Source: DATFFO01 sp963744905 (GTDB lineage Bacteria > Actinomycetota > Acidimicrobiia > Spongiisociales > ZC4RG35). From it: 64,000 nucleotides of DNA. The notes under the pieces are model-generated. The model saw only the letters and a program-made list of their open reading frames with translations, did not search any database and was not told the DNA's origin. Numbering within the stretch: position 1 is the first letter of the stretch; every line of letters begins with the position of its first letter. This document shows, one piece after another, positions 8,561-18,637 of this stretch. The stretch lies in assembly GCA_963744905.1 (NCBI GenBank), contig CAVUUV010000005.1, forward strand, positions 658,493-722,492, written 5' to 3'. Position numbers and translations under genes: made by a program.

Positions 8561-9586
8561 TCACGCCCCCATGGAACGGCTCCGCTCCACCACACGTTCG
8601 AGGAGGGCCGCGGCTGCTCCAGAGTCGATCGAGGCCTGCGCCACCTCCACCCCTTCCACGAAGCCCTCGGCGTGCCCGCCCGCCACTATCCCGACCGCGG
8701 CATTGACCACGGTCGCGTCACGCTGCGGCCCGGGCCGGCCCGCCAGGACTCGGCGGGTGATGGCCACGTTCGTCTCCACGTCTCCACCGGTCAGGTCCGA
8801 TGAGCGGCTCCTCCTGACCCCGAAGTCCTCCGGCGTGAACTCGGCGTGGGTTATCTCGCCGTCTCGAAGACGAAGGATGAAGGTGGGCCCGGTGGTGGTC
8901 ACTTCGTCCAGACCGTCCTCACCGTGAACCACGAAGGCGGACTCCGCCCCCAGTGAAGCCAGGACCCGGATCATCCGCTCCGCCATGTCGGAGTCGGCAA
9001 CTCCCACCGCATATCGGCGCGCCCCGGCCGGATTCGCCAGGGGTCCGAGGACGTTCATCACGGTCGGGATACCCAGCGACTTCCGGACGGGAACGGCATG
9101 CCTCATCGCCGGGTGGTAGCGAGGGGCGAAGAAGAACCCGAAACCTTCCTCCTCGACCAGGGTGGCCATACCCTCGGGTGGGAGCTCGATCTCCATCCCC
9201 AGACCCTCGAGGAGGTCGGCCGACCCGCACCGACTCGAAGCAGCCCGGTTGCCGTGTTTGGCCACCGTCACCCCTGCTCCAGCGGCCACCAGGGCGGCGG
9301 TGGTCGAGATGTTGAATGTGTGGGAGCGATCGCCGCCCGTGCCGACGATGTCGACCAGGTGATCGCGATCCTCGATCGGAACGTGGACGGCGGCCGAGCG
9401 AAAGGCCTCGACCAGGCCCGTCATCTCCTCCACGGTCTCGCCCTTCATCCGTAGCGCCACCAGGAGAGCGGCAATCTGAGCCGAGTCGGCCCGACCCTCC
9501 ATCACCTCGGTCATCGCCTCCCTCGCCTCGCGACGAGAGATATCCTGACCGGAGGTGAGACGATCGAGCACCACGCTCCATTCCAT
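8561..9586 (-). CDS. trpD: Anthranilate phosphoribosyltransferase
   Basis: The 341-residue enzyme transfers phosphoribose from PRPP to anthranilate, the second step of the tryptophan branch. The PRPP-binding GTGGD motif is at residues 82-86 (VGTGGDRSHTFNIST), followed by KHGNRAASSRCGSAD and the anthranilate-binding region HPAMRHAVPVRKSLGIPT with NVLGPLANPA. Length is typical. ATG 9586 is used because it gives the conserved N-terminal helical domain; the upstream open frame encodes nothing recognisable. No other trp gene is in the window. Confidence 0.95.
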   Translation of the reverse strand: MEWSVVLDRLTSGQDISRREAREAMTEVMEGRADSAQIAALLVALRMKGETVEEMTGLVEAFRSAAVHVPIEDRDHLVDIVGTGGDRSHTFNISTTAALVAAGAGVTVAKHGNRAASSRCGSADLLEGLGMEIELPPEGMATLVEEEGFGFFFAPRYHPAMRHAVPVRKSLGIPTVMNVLGPLANPAGARRYAVGVADSDMAERMIRVLASLGAESAFVVHGEDGLDEVTTTGPTFILRLRDGEITHAEFTPEDFGVRRSRSSDLTGGDVETNVAITRRVLAGRPGPQRDATVVNAAVGIVAGGHAEGFVEGVEVAQASIDSGAAAALLERVVERSRSMGA

Positions 9587-9628
9587 GGACGGCGAGTGTA
9601 GGGGCCATCCTCCTACACTCTCGCCATC

Positions 9629-10054
9629 GTGACCGCCAGTCTGCGATTCATTTTCGGGCCCCTCCTCGACCCGGTCCTGATGTCCGAGGTGGCTCCGGCA
9701 GCCCACTTCGACCGTATCGCTCATCTCCCGGCCCATCGCCTCGGATTCAACGGCGAGGGTCAGCCGGTCGCCATCCCCGACGAGGAACACACGCTGTGGG
9801 GGGCGACGTTCACGGTTCCCGACGAGCAGTTCGGTAAGTTCGTCTCGGCTGCCTCCGGCACGGTGACGGTGGCCACCGCCTGGGCGGTCGATCGCTCCGG
9901 GGAGCGCTATCAGGTCCACGTGCTGTCCGGTGATGATCGGGGCCGTCCACGGGATTCAGTCGTTGAGCACATGCTGGTCGGAGCCCGCCACTGGGAGCTA
10001 CCGGCCGGGTGGGTCGCCGGCCTGGAGGACCTGCTCGATCCCTACGATTTCTGA
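9629..10054 (+). CDS. Gamma-glutamylcyclotransferase-like protein
   Basis: A 141-residue protein with a possible cyclotransferase (AIG2/GGCT) fold: an N-terminal FIFGPLLDP loop resembles the FxYGSLL substrate loop, followed by strands seen in the family (LPAHRLGFNG, LWGATFTVP). The usual catalytic Glu after the third strand is not obvious, so activity is uncertain. Translation would start at GTG 9629, 42 bases from the divergent trpD start. A second, more typical family member is at 23996. Confidence 0.55.
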   Translation: MTASLRFIFGPLLDPVLMSEVAPAAHFDRIAHLPAHRLGFNGEGQPVAIPDEEHTLWGATFTVPDEQFGKFVSAASGTVTVATAWAVDRSGERYQVHVLSGDDRGRPRDSVVEHMLVGARHWELPAGWVAGLEDLLDPYDF

Positions 10055-10080
10055 CCGTTTGTCCGATCCTGCCCGGCCCG

Positions 10081-10806
10081 TCAGAACTCGTCGGAGGGAG
10101 GGGGGCCCGGCTCCCCCTCCTCGGCCTCCAGTGGCCCGGGTCCCGGCTGCATGCCCAGCTCGATCGTCCTTGCCTCCGGGCTGAATAGCTGCCAGAGGCC
10201 CCAGGCGATGGCCCCGCCGACCAGGGGGAATACCAGGTAGACCCAGAGGCCGGTCAGATCTCCGCCGACGATGGCGGGGGCAAATGAGCGAGCCGGATTG
10301 ATCGAGGATCCAGAAAAGGGAATACCGGCAAAATGGACCACCATCAGGGTTAGCGAGATCACGATCCCGGCCACGGCAGGTGCCGTCCTGGTGACGGCGA
10401 GAAATACCAGCACGAACACGGCGGTGAGCACGATCTCGGACGTGATGCCCACTCCGAGGCCGACCGGGGACCGGGTGATCGTGTTGGCAACGTCCGACCT
10501 GCTGGTGACGATCCCCAACAGCAAGGAGGCCAGCAACGCACCGACGAACTGTGAGATCCAGTAGCCGACCAGGTCGGTGGCCGAGGTGCGCTTATCGAGG
10601 AACATGGCCAGGGTCACGGCCGGGTTGAAGTGGCCGCCCGATACGTGACCGACGGCGTACATGGCGGCGAGGTAGCCCAGCCCGAACCCGAACGGCACCG
10701 TCAGGAGCGGGGTGCCGATGCTTCCCGCCGAGATGAACGCCATCGACCCGACGATCACCAGAATGAAGGTGCCGACCAGCTCGGCTAGGTACTTGTTGAT
10801 GACCAC
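10081..10806 (-). CDS. Aquaporin (MIP family channel, AqpZ-like)
   Basis: A 241-residue protein with six membrane helices and two half-helix NPA motifs: HFNPAVTL (Asn61) and SINPARSFAP (Asn170). The second motif carries Ser rather than the Asp usual in glycerol facilitators, which favours a water channel. The N-terminal signature YLAELVGTFILV is typical. GTG 10806 is taken as start because a GGAGGAG ribosome site lies a few bases upstream and the frame before it is an unrelated Gly/Pro-rich stretch. The acidic, Pro-rich tail of about 35 residues is not part of the pore fold. Confidence 0.9.
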   Translation of the reverse strand: MVINKYLAELVGTFILVIVGSMAFISAGSIGTPLLTVPFGFGLGYLAAMYAVGHVSGGHFNPAVTLAMFLDKRTSATDLVGYWISQFVGALLASLLLGIVTSRSDVANTITRSPVGLGVGITSEIVLTAVFVLVFLAVTRTAPAVAGIVISLTLMVVHFAGIPFSGSSINPARSFAPAIVGGDLTGLWVYLVFPLVGGAIAWGLWQLFSPEARTIELGMQPGPGPLEAEEGEPGPPPSDEF

Positions 10807-10878
10807 GGGCTCTCCTCCGGAATAGGCATCGCTGGGGCCCGAATCTACAGTCCGACGTGCCGAGAGAGGTGGATAATC

Positions 10879-11325
10879 GTGCTGGCAGCAGTCCGTTGGA
10901 AGGGGGTCCTTCTCGGGATCGGGGTGGGGATACTCGCCCTGGCCGGGCTGGCGCTGATCCTGTGGCTGATCTTCACGGCCATCGGCATGAATGGTGCCAC
11001 CGGCGCCGCCACCACCTTCGCCACCATTCTCACCTTCCCGCTGGCGGGCTGGCTGGCGGGCCGCCATGCCCCCTTCTCGGCCTGGTTCCACGGCGCCCTG
11101 GCGGGACTGGGCATCGCCCTGCTGGTCGTAGCCACGGCCGCCCGAGGCGGTAGCCCTTCTCCTACCGGAGAGGTCCTCTTGCTGGCCCTGATCTCCATCC
11201 TGGGGGGCGGGATGGGAGGCCATGTGGCGGGCCGGCGAAGCCGCGGGACCTCCGAGTCCAGACCAGGACCCGAGGCCGACAACCCGGCGCCAAAGTGGAC
11301 TGAGCGTCGACACGGGCTAGATTGA
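10879..11325 (+). CDS. Small polytopic membrane protein, possibly TIGR04086-like
   Basis: A 148-residue protein with four hydrophobic segments: about residues 8-33, 42-60, 68-86 and 96-115. A charged tail follows. Gly-rich helices and the GWLAGR turn resemble TIGR04086-type membrane proteins of unknown role, but no catalytic motif is visible. Translation would begin at GTG 10879, 72 bases from the divergent aquaporin start. Function cannot be assigned. Confidence 0.6.
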   Translation: MLAAVRWKGVLLGIGVGILALAGLALILWLIFTAIGMNGATGAATTFATILTFPLAGWLAGRHAPFSAWFHGALAGLGIALLVVATAARGGSPSPTGEVLLLALISILGGGMGGHVAGRRSRGTSESRPGPEADNPAPKWTERRHGLD

Positions 11326-11344
11326 CCCCAACAACCCAGCAAGA

Positions 11345-11452
11345 AGCGTTCATCTAGAGCGGTGGAGGGACAGGCCCAGCGAAGCCGCGGCGTCCGACCG
11401 AACCATGTCTTCATGTTTCCGGCACGGTGCCAATGCCTGATCGATGAGCAGC
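11345..11452 (+). promoter_or_regulatory. SAM-I (S-box) riboswitch upstream of metH
   Basis: The segment ATCTAGAGCGGTGGAGGGAC followed by AGGCCCAGCGAAGCCGCGGC matches the conserved P2/J1-2 core of the SAM-I riboswitch, and the downstream CACGGTGCCAATGCCTG matches its P3-P4 core. A closing P1 helix can form between GTTCATC (11348-11354) and GATGAGC (11443-11449). Further small hairpins follow (11459-11473 and 11490-11503) before the GGAGGAG ribosome site near 11509. High SAM would be expected to lower metH expression; whether at transcription or translation is not clear. Confidence 0.85.
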
Positions 11453-11521
11453 CTCGTAGGCGGTGACTCCGCCCGGGGCGCTCGTTGAGCGTTTCGGGAA
11501 ACGACAACGGAGGAGCCGCGC

Positions 11522-14500
11522 ATGCCTGCGCATGCAGCAACCGATCAATATCTGACTGCCATCACTTCCGGCCGGCCCGTCATTTACGACGGGGCCACCG
11601 GTACCAACTTGCAGCGTCTGGGCCTCACCGCCGACGATTTCGGCGGGGAGCAACTGGAGGGCTGCAACGAGATGCTCAATCTCACCCGCCCTGATGTGGT
11701 CGAAGACCTCCACCGGAGCTTCTTTGCGGTGGGCGTGGACGTGGTCGAGACCAACACCTTCGGTGCCTTTGCGATACCTCTGGCCGAATACGGGCTGTCC
11801 AAACGCGCCTATGAGCTGGCCGCCGGGGGCGCCGCCATTGCCCGCGGCGTGGCCGACTCCTTCTCCAGGGACGACGGCCGGGTGCGCTGGGTGGCCGGAT
11901 CGATCGGTCCCGGCACCAAGTTCCCCACCCTGGGACAGGTCTCCTACCGCACGCTGCGCGATGCCTATCAGGTCGAGGCGGCCGGGCTCATCGATGGCGG
12001 GGTCGATCTCCTTATCATCGAGACCCAGTTCGACCTCCTCGGGGCCAAGGCCGCCATCCACGGAGCCCGCCAGGCCATGAAGGTGGCGGGACGAGAGCTC
12101 CCTGTCCAGGCCCAGGTCACCATCGAACTCACGGGCCGCATGCTGCCAGGAACCGAGATCGGGGCCGCCCTCACCACCCTCGACGCCCTCGGCGTGGACG
12201 TGATCGGGCTCAACTGCGCCACAGGGCCAGAGGAGATGTACGAAGCGATCCGTCACCTCAGCCATCACTCCCGTCGCCCCTTGTCGTGCTTGCCAAATGC
12301 CGGTCTGCCCTCGGTGGTCGACGGCGCCATGCACTACGACCTGGGCCCGCAGGGGCTGGCCGACCATCTGCACCACTTCGTGACCGAGTTCGGCGTCGGT
12401 GCGGTGGGGGGATGCTGTGGCACCACTCCCGAACACCTCTCGGCGGTGGTAGAACGGCTGGACGGCGCCCATCTGGCCAAGCGCACCCCGAGCCACGACC
12501 CGTCGGTCGCCTCCACCTACTCGCCGGTCACCCTCGACCAGGACACCTCGTTTCTCATCATCGGTGAGCGCACCAACGCCAACGGATCGCGGGCCTTCAA
12601 GCAAGCCCTGGTGTCGGGCGACATCGACACCTGCCTGGGAATCGGCGAGAACCAGGTGGCGGAATCGGCCCACCTGGTCGACCTATGCGTCGACTACGTG
12701 GGACGCGACGGTGTGGCCGACATGACCACCCTCGCCTCCCGCTTCGCCACCGACATCACGGTCCCGATCGTGCTGGACTCGACCGAGCCCGAGGTCATGG
12801 AGGCCGGGCTGGAATGTCTGGGTGGTAGATCGGTGCTCAACTCGGCCAACCTCGAGGATGGGGATGGGCCCGGATCTCGTTTCGACAAGGTCATGAACCT
12901 GGCCCGGCTCCATGGCACCGCCGTGATCTGCTTGCTCATCGACGAGAAGGGCCAGGCGCGCACCACCGAATGGAAGCTGGAGGTGGCTCACCGCATCTAC
13001 GAGCTGGCTGTGAGCCGCTACGGGCTCGAGGCCTCCGATCTCATCTTCGACCCGCTCACCTTTCCGCTCAGCACCGGCGATGAGGACCTGCGCAGAGACG
13101 GCCAGGCCACGATCGAGGCGATAAGGAGGATCAAGAAGGAATTGCCCGGGGTGCGCACCGTCCTGGGCATCTCCAACGTGTCGTTCGGCCTCAACCCGGC
13201 CGCACGGCGGGTACTCAATTCGGTGTTCCTCCACGAGTGCCTCGAGGCCGGCCTGGATGCCGCCATACTCCATGCAGGCAAGCTGACTCCCCTCAACCAG
13301 ATCGATACCGCCCACGTCGATCTGTGCCTCGACCTGGTCCATGACCGGCGTCGGGAGGGCTACGACCCGCTGGAGGAGATCCTCTCGGCTTTCGCCGACG
13401 TCTCGGAAGCCAAGGCAGCCGGGAACGACCTGGACTCCCTCCCTCTCCATCGAGCGACTGCAGCGAAGGATCGTCGACGGCAACCGGCGAGGCCTGGAAG
13501 ACGATCTGGAGGCGGCGCTCGAGGAGGGCCTGTCGCCGCTCGAGGTAATAAACGACATCCTCCTTTCGGGGATGAAGACGGTGGGCGACCTGTTCGCCTC
13601 CGGTGACATGCAGCTGCCCTTCGTGCTCCGCTCCGCCGAAACCATGAAGGCGGCGGTCGGGTACCTGGAACCAAAGATGGAGAAGTCGGACCAGTCCGCC
13701 CGGGGCGCCATCGTTCTGGCCACCGTCAAGGGCGATGTCCACGACATCGGCAAGAACCTGGTCGACATCATCCTCACCAACAACGGCTACACGGTCCACA
13801 ACCTGGGCATCAAGGTGGGCATCGACGACCTCATCGCCCGTTACGTCGAGGTGGGTGCCAACGCCATCGGGATGAGCGGGCTGCTGGTGAAGTCGACCCT
13901 GGTCATGCGCGACAACCTGGACGAACTCACCCGCCGGGGCATGGCCGACGTCCCGGTTCTGCTGGGGGGAGCCGCCCTGACCCGCTCCTATGTGGAGGGA
14001 GACCTGCGGGCGCGTTACGAGGGCCCTCTCTTCTACGGAAAGGACGCCTTCGCCGGCCTGGCCGCCATGCAGGAGATCACCTCGGTCGAGCAATTGGAGG
14101 CTCCCCCGCCGCGTCCGTTGCGCCGGCCATCGTCTCCTCATCGGCCGGCTGCTGGGGCCGAGGTGCCGACCCGGTCCCCCTCGGTGGCGATCGACAACCC
14201 GATTCCCGACCCTCCGTTCGTCGGGACCCGGGTGGTCAAGGGGCTCCCCATCGACGGGATCGCCGAGTACTTGAACCTGACCGCACTGTTCCGCAACCAG
14301 TGGCAGTATCGGCCCGAGGGCGGCGAGACTCACGCCGAGTTCCTGGAACGCCTTCGCCCCTTGTTGCGCGAGCAACTCCGCCGGGCGCGAACCGAAGACC
14401 TCCTCACTCCCCAGGTGGTGTACGGATACCTGCCGGTCAACTCCGACGGCGACGAACTCGTGGTGTGGACCGACGATTCCCGCCAGGACGAGGCGGCCCG

Positions 14501-15029
14501 GTTGTCCTTTCCCCGCCAGCCCGAGGATCCCTGGCTGTGTATCTCCGACTTCTTCCGCCCGCTCGGATCGCCCGATCGCGACTACGCCGCCTTCCACATC
14601 GTGACGATGGGGCCCCGGGTGAGCGAACGAACCGCCCGCTACTTCGCCCAGAACCGCTACCAGGACTACCTCCATCTCCACGGCCTGGGGGTGGAGATGG
14701 CCGAGGCCCTGGCCGAGTACTGGCACCTGAGGATCCGCCAGGAATGGGGCTTCGCCGACGAGGACGGCCCCACCCTGGGTGGTCTCTTCCGCCAGCAGTA
14801 TCGGGGAGGCCGCTACTCCTGGGGTTACCCCGCCTGTCCCGACCTGCGAGACAACGAGACGGTGGCCCGGCTACTCGAGGCCGGACGGATCGGCCTGGAG
14901 GTGGGAGAGGAGACCGGCTACCAGTACCACCCCGAACAGACCACCTCCGCCATCATCTGCCATCACCCCCAGGCCAAATACTTCATCGCCGTCGACCCCA
15001 GGGAGATCCGTCGTGCTGACGCGTCATGA
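11522..15029 (+). CDS. metH: Cobalamin-dependent methionine synthase MetH, interrupted by one frameshift
   Basis: All MetH modules are present in order. The homocysteine-binding domain includes GGCCGTTP with the zinc Cys pair. The pterin-binding domain starts near FLIIGERTNANGS. The B12 cap follows, then the cobalamin domain with DVHDIGKN (axial His), then the SAM-binding activation domain near the end (YSWGYPACPD). The reading frame changes once, near 13436-13446, between the pterin and cap domains. There GACTCCCTCCCTCTCC contains a tandem CCCT; removing one copy restores DSLSIERLQRR in one frame. The enzyme regenerates methionine from homocysteine with methyl-tetrahydrofolate. Damage, assembly error or a split gene are all possible. 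Confidence 0.9.
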
Positions 15030-15832
15030 GGGCTGGCTGCGGGTGGCCGAGGTCAACCCGCCCGAGTTGCCGGGCATGGACCATCTCGCCCTGGCCGACA
15101 CCTGGGACCACGTATTGGTGACCGACAACGTGTTCGGGAAGATCCGGGTCTCGCCCTACGCCTTCGCCGCCCGACTGACCCACGACGTGCCCGACGTCGC
15201 CCCCACGGTGGTCGTCTCCACCCGGGACCGGAACATCCTCGCCATCGAGTCCGAGGTGCGAGGCGCCCTCGGCAACGGGGTCGAGTCGTTCCTGGTGGTG
15301 GTGGGAGACACCATGCCCCACGTCGACCACCTCGCCCACCATCACGAGATCGTCCGCCATCTGACCGAGTTGCGCAGCACCGGGCTGCCCCACTTCGAGG
15401 TGGGCATGCCCTCCCGCTTCCAGCGCTGGCAGTTCCAACAAAGGGTGGACCTGGGAGCGGATTTCCTGGTCACAGGGCCGGTCATCGACCCGGAGACTCT
15501 GGCCCCCAACGTCGACCGCCTCCGGCTCACTCCCCACGACCCGCCGGTGTTCGTCATGGTGATTCCCCCCTTCGGCCCGGCCCATGTCGAACGCATGGAG
15601 TCCATGGGGGCGGTGGCGGTCACCGACCTCTTCCGCAAGGAACTGGCCAACATCCCACCCCGATCACCGACGCGCCCACGCCTGGACTCAGGTGCACCGG
15701 GTCGAGGCCGCCGCCGCTGATGCCGGCCTGGCCGGAATCATCCTCGTCGGCCTCTCCTTCCAGACGGTCACCACCGAGGCACCTTCCGCGTTCCCGTCGG
15801 CAGAGCGACGTGCCCGGCACGTCGCTCTGTAG
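15013..15832 (+). CDS. MetF-like methylenetetrahydrofolate reductase homologue, frameshifted near the end
   Basis: The frame begins at GTG 15013 inside the end of metH. It encodes a TIM-barrel protein with MTHFR features: RLTHDVPDVAPTVVVSTRDRN, SFLVVVGDT, a middle strand FEVGMPSRFQRW, DFLVTGPVI and VFVMVIPPFGP. At about 15655 a run of four C shifts the frame. With one C fewer, the protein continues as NIPPDHRRAHAWTQVHRVEAA and a barrel-end strand AGIILVGLSFQTV to a TAG at 15830. It would reduce methylene- to methyl-tetrahydrofolate for the adjacent MetH. The protein is shorter and divergent from E. coli MetF, so substrate identity is inferred from context. Confidence 0.75.
15801..15829 (+). 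terminator. Perfect inverted repeat at the end of the MetF-like gene
   Basis: CAGAGCGACGTGCC and GGCACGTCGCTCTG form a 14-bp perfect palindrome around a single C, so the RNA would fold as a roughly 12-bp stem with a small loop. It lies between the met genes and rnpB and overlaps the last codons of the restored MetF-like frame. There is no T run after it, so intrinsic termination is plausible but not certain. Confidence 0.6.
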
Positions 15833-15869
15833 GGGAGAACACGAATAGACACCGGGTAGGCTGGTAACG

Positions 15870-16232
<363 letters not shown>

Positions 16233-16239
16233 AGCGTGG

Positions 16240-16263
16240 AAACCCCCTCTCACCAGGGGGTTT
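16240..16263 (+). terminator. Hairpin terminator after rnpB
   Basis: AAACCCCCT (16240-16248) and AGGGGGTTT (16255-16263) form a perfect 9-bp stem with loop CTCACC eight bases after the rnpB 3' end. The stem ends with three T bases on the 3' side, but no long T tract follows. Confidence 0.75.
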
Positions 16264-16456
16264 CCCCTATTCGGAGGCCCCCACAGAGCGCTCTGTTCAG
16301 GACGATCACAGGCCGGGTCTAGCCGCATCAGTCCCTACCTAGATCCGGACTCCACGTGAGACGAAACGATCATGACCGGCCGGCTCGTCGTCGAAGGCGC
16401 TTCGACGACAGGCATTGGAGCGGCTTCCCCCTCAGTGCGGACCCCGCAGCGGCGGT

Positions 16457-17683
16457 TCAGCCCTGGTCGCCTGAGCTCGTCGGAGTAGTCGCCCTTGCCG
16501 CTTCCATGGCGGCATCTCGCAAGAGTCGTTCGCGGGGGTCGTTGAATATGTGGTAGCCGGCCCGGTTCATGGCGTAGCAAAACCCCATCTTGAGCGCCGG
16601 ATCGGCCAATCCCATCGATCCCCCGAATCCGGGCGTGCCGAAGGCCTGGGGCGAGCCGAACAGGAAGCCGGGGAATGGCTTCATCACCCCAAGCGAGAAC
16701 ACGGTGTCGATCCGTAGCACCTCATCGAACGTGCCGGAGGAGGGAAGGGCAGCCGGTTGGCTGAGGGCAGTCAGCGTGTCGGCGTCTATGCCCAACCTGG
16801 CTCCCCCGGCGGCGAACTCGCCATAGGCGATGGCGACGCTGCGGACGGTACCCACACCGTTGGCCGAAGGCATCTCGACCCGATACGCGGCTCGGTTGTT
16901 GTATTCGGTCACATCGGTCGCCACTTTGGGATTGGCGAACACCCTGCCGGTCAGGGACTTCCGATTGAACGAGGCCCTCACAAACTCGGAGGGGAGCTTG
17001 GACAGATTGAAGATCATCTTGGCCCGGTACCAGTTCATCGCCAGATGGGCGATCCGTTCGTCGGGAACGTCGTCAGGTAACCCGATGTAGAAGTCGAGCC
17101 CGAGCGGTGCGGCAATCTCGTCGGCGAAATAACGGCCCAGGGTGCGATGTCGGGGGTCGACGCGACGAATCAGTTCCGATTCGTAGAAACCGAGAGAAAA
17201 CGAGTGGTAGCCGTGCTTATCGCCCGGGTTCCAGGCGGGCGCCTGTTTGGCGATGGCGGCGGCCACCGCGTCGGGATCGGCCAGCGACTCGATATCCAAC
17301 GTCTCGTCGATGGCGGGAATCCCGGCCTGGTGGGACAACAGGGTACGAACCGTGATGCCTTCTTTGCCGTTGGCGGCGAACTCGGGCCAATAGGTGGCCA
17401 CCCTCTCGTCGTAGTCGAACAGCCCCCGGGAATGAGCGTGAGCAACCGCCAGGGCCGACATCCCCTTCGTGACCGAGAACATGTTGACCATCGTGTCCTC
17501 GGCCCACGGTCGCCGTTCCTTGGGGTCAGCCATCCCACCCCAGAGATCGACCACCAGGCGGTTCGCGACCACCACCGCCACCGCGGCCCCTACCTCGTTT
17601 CGAGTCTCAAAGTTCTCTTCGAACGCCCGACGGACCCCCTCGTACCCTTCCGCCACTCGACCTTGCACACCCGCCATAGCCAA
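16457..17683 (-). CDS. Serine hydrolase of the beta-lactamase (class C/EstB) family
   Basis: A 408-residue protein with the SxxK motif MFSVTKG (Ser70, Lys73), which supplies nucleophile and base in class C-like hydrolases. The typical LLSHQAGIPA loop follows. The second-motif Tyr is probably in GYHSFSLGFYE near residue 157, as in EstB-type esterases. It has no signal peptide, so it probably acts in the cytoplasm as an esterase or amidase rather than as an antibiotic-resistance enzyme. It is transcribed alone, convergent toward rnpB across a gap of about 190 bases in which nothing else is visible. Confidence 0.9.
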   Translation of the reverse strand: MAMAGVQGRVAEGYEGVRRAFEENFETRNEVGAAVAVVVANRLVVDLWGGMADPKERRPWAEDTMVNMFSVTKGMSALAVAHAHSRGLFDYDERVATYWPEFAANGKEGITVRTLLSHQAGIPAIDETLDIESLADPDAVAAAIAKQAPAWNPGDKHGYHSFSLGFYESELIRRVDPRHRTLGRYFADEIAAPLGLDFYIGLPDDVPDERIAHLAMNWYRAKMIFNLSKLPSEFVRASFNRKSLTGRVFANPKVATDVTEYNNRAAYRVEMPSANGVGTVRSVAIAYGEFAAGGARLGIDADTLTALSQPAALPSSGTFDEVLRIDTVFSLGVMKPFPGFLFGSPQAFGTPGFGGSMGLADPALKMGFCYAMNRAGYHIFNDPRERLLRDAAMEAARATTPTSSGDQG

Positions 17684-18091
17684 CTCCTTGAGCTCTGGGG
17701 CGATCCTAACCCCAGGGACCTCAAAGCTGCGCCGATCCGTGGAACACCGAGAAGCCCCGTTTGCGAGCCTTGCGGGGGCCGCCCAGGACCTTACGCCTGG
17801 CAGCGAATTAGAGCGTTTGTGACCGAAGCGCTAGCTGCTCCGCCAGGAACTCGGCCTCAAAGGGTTCGGGAGGCGAACGTGCATCAGCCCTATACCTGGG
17901 TATGTCGAGGCTCGGGTGGACGGTCCGGACGATTCCGGGCCGGCCGCACCCGGCTTCGTCCGTCGCAACCCCCGTTGCATAGTGTTTATGTCCGAGTCGT
18001 GCGTGTCGTGAGCGAGGAATCGGCTCATGTTTCCCGGTAAGCGGACATTTCTCTTCCATGAAGCGTGGTTATCCGCCAGGGTTGGCTGGCT
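17684..18091. other. Intergenic region without a convincing gene
   Basis: About 400 bases separate the divergent hydrolase and sigma-factor genes. Short frames exist on both strands but have no recognisable motif or good ribosome site. It probably holds promoters for both neighbours; no clear operator or repeat is seen. Base composition is somewhat less GC-rich than the flanks. Confidence 0.5.
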
Positions 18092-18637
18092 GTGACGGAT
18101 AGAGATGCCCGGTTCGTGGACCTGTATGAGAGGTTCCATCGACCTGTCCTCGCCTACTGTCGCCGCAGGACCACCGCCGACCGGGTCGATGACGTGGTCG
18201 CCGACACCTTCTTGACCGCTTGGCGGAGGATAGATGCGGTGCCGGCAGGCCAGGATGGCCTCCCCTGGCTATTTGGTGTCGCCTATCGGCTGCTGGGTAA
18301 TCAGAGGCGTGGCATTGCCCGTCACCTGAGGCTGGGTAGAAAGCTGGCTTCGATTGGACATGACGCCGCGTCTCCGCCACTCGAGGTTGTCGTGATGCGA
18401 GAGGAGTGCCGCCAGGTTTTGGCCGCCCTAGAGGCATTGAGGTCGATCGACCGGGAGATCCTCCTCCTCGCGGCGTGGGAAGAACTACCACAAGACGAAA
18501 TAGCTGTGGCCCTGAACATAAGCATCGACGCCGTGCGCCAGCGTCTCCATCAGGCAAAGAAGAGACTTGCCAAGGCCTATGACACTCTCGATCAGAATCG
18601 CAATTCCCCCGCTGCGAGGAAAGGAGGTGTGCGGTGA
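18092..18637 (+). CDS. ECF-type RNA polymerase sigma factor
   Basis: A 181-residue sigma-70 family protein. Region 2 is visible in DLYERFHRPVLAYCRRR through DDVVADTFLTAWRRID and GLPWLFGVAYRLLGNQRR. Region 4 is near the end (LEALRSIDREILLLAAWEELPQDEIAVALN) with its helix-turn-helix SIDAVRQRLHQAKKRL. GTG 18092 is preferred; GTG 18065 in the same frame is possible. It overlaps the next gene as GTGA, the usual layout of an ECF sigma with its regulator. The target regulon is unknown. Confidence 0.85.
   Translation: MTDRDARFVDLYERFHRPVLAYCRRRTTADRVDDVVADTFLTAWRRIDAVPAGQDGLPWLFGVAYRLLGNQRRGIARHLRLGRKLASIGHDAASPPLEVVVMREECRQVLAALEALRSIDREILLLAAWEELPQDEIAVALNISIDAVRQRLHQAKKRLAKAYDTLDQNRNSPAARKGGVR

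Noticed and set aside
13400..13460. Programmed ribosomal frameshift in metH
   Set aside because: No slippery heptamer with a downstream stimulator is evident, and a simple CCCT duplication explains the shift.
17808..18059. Small minus-strand gene before the sigma factor
   Set aside because: No ribosome site, no recognisable domain; it covers a probable promoter region.
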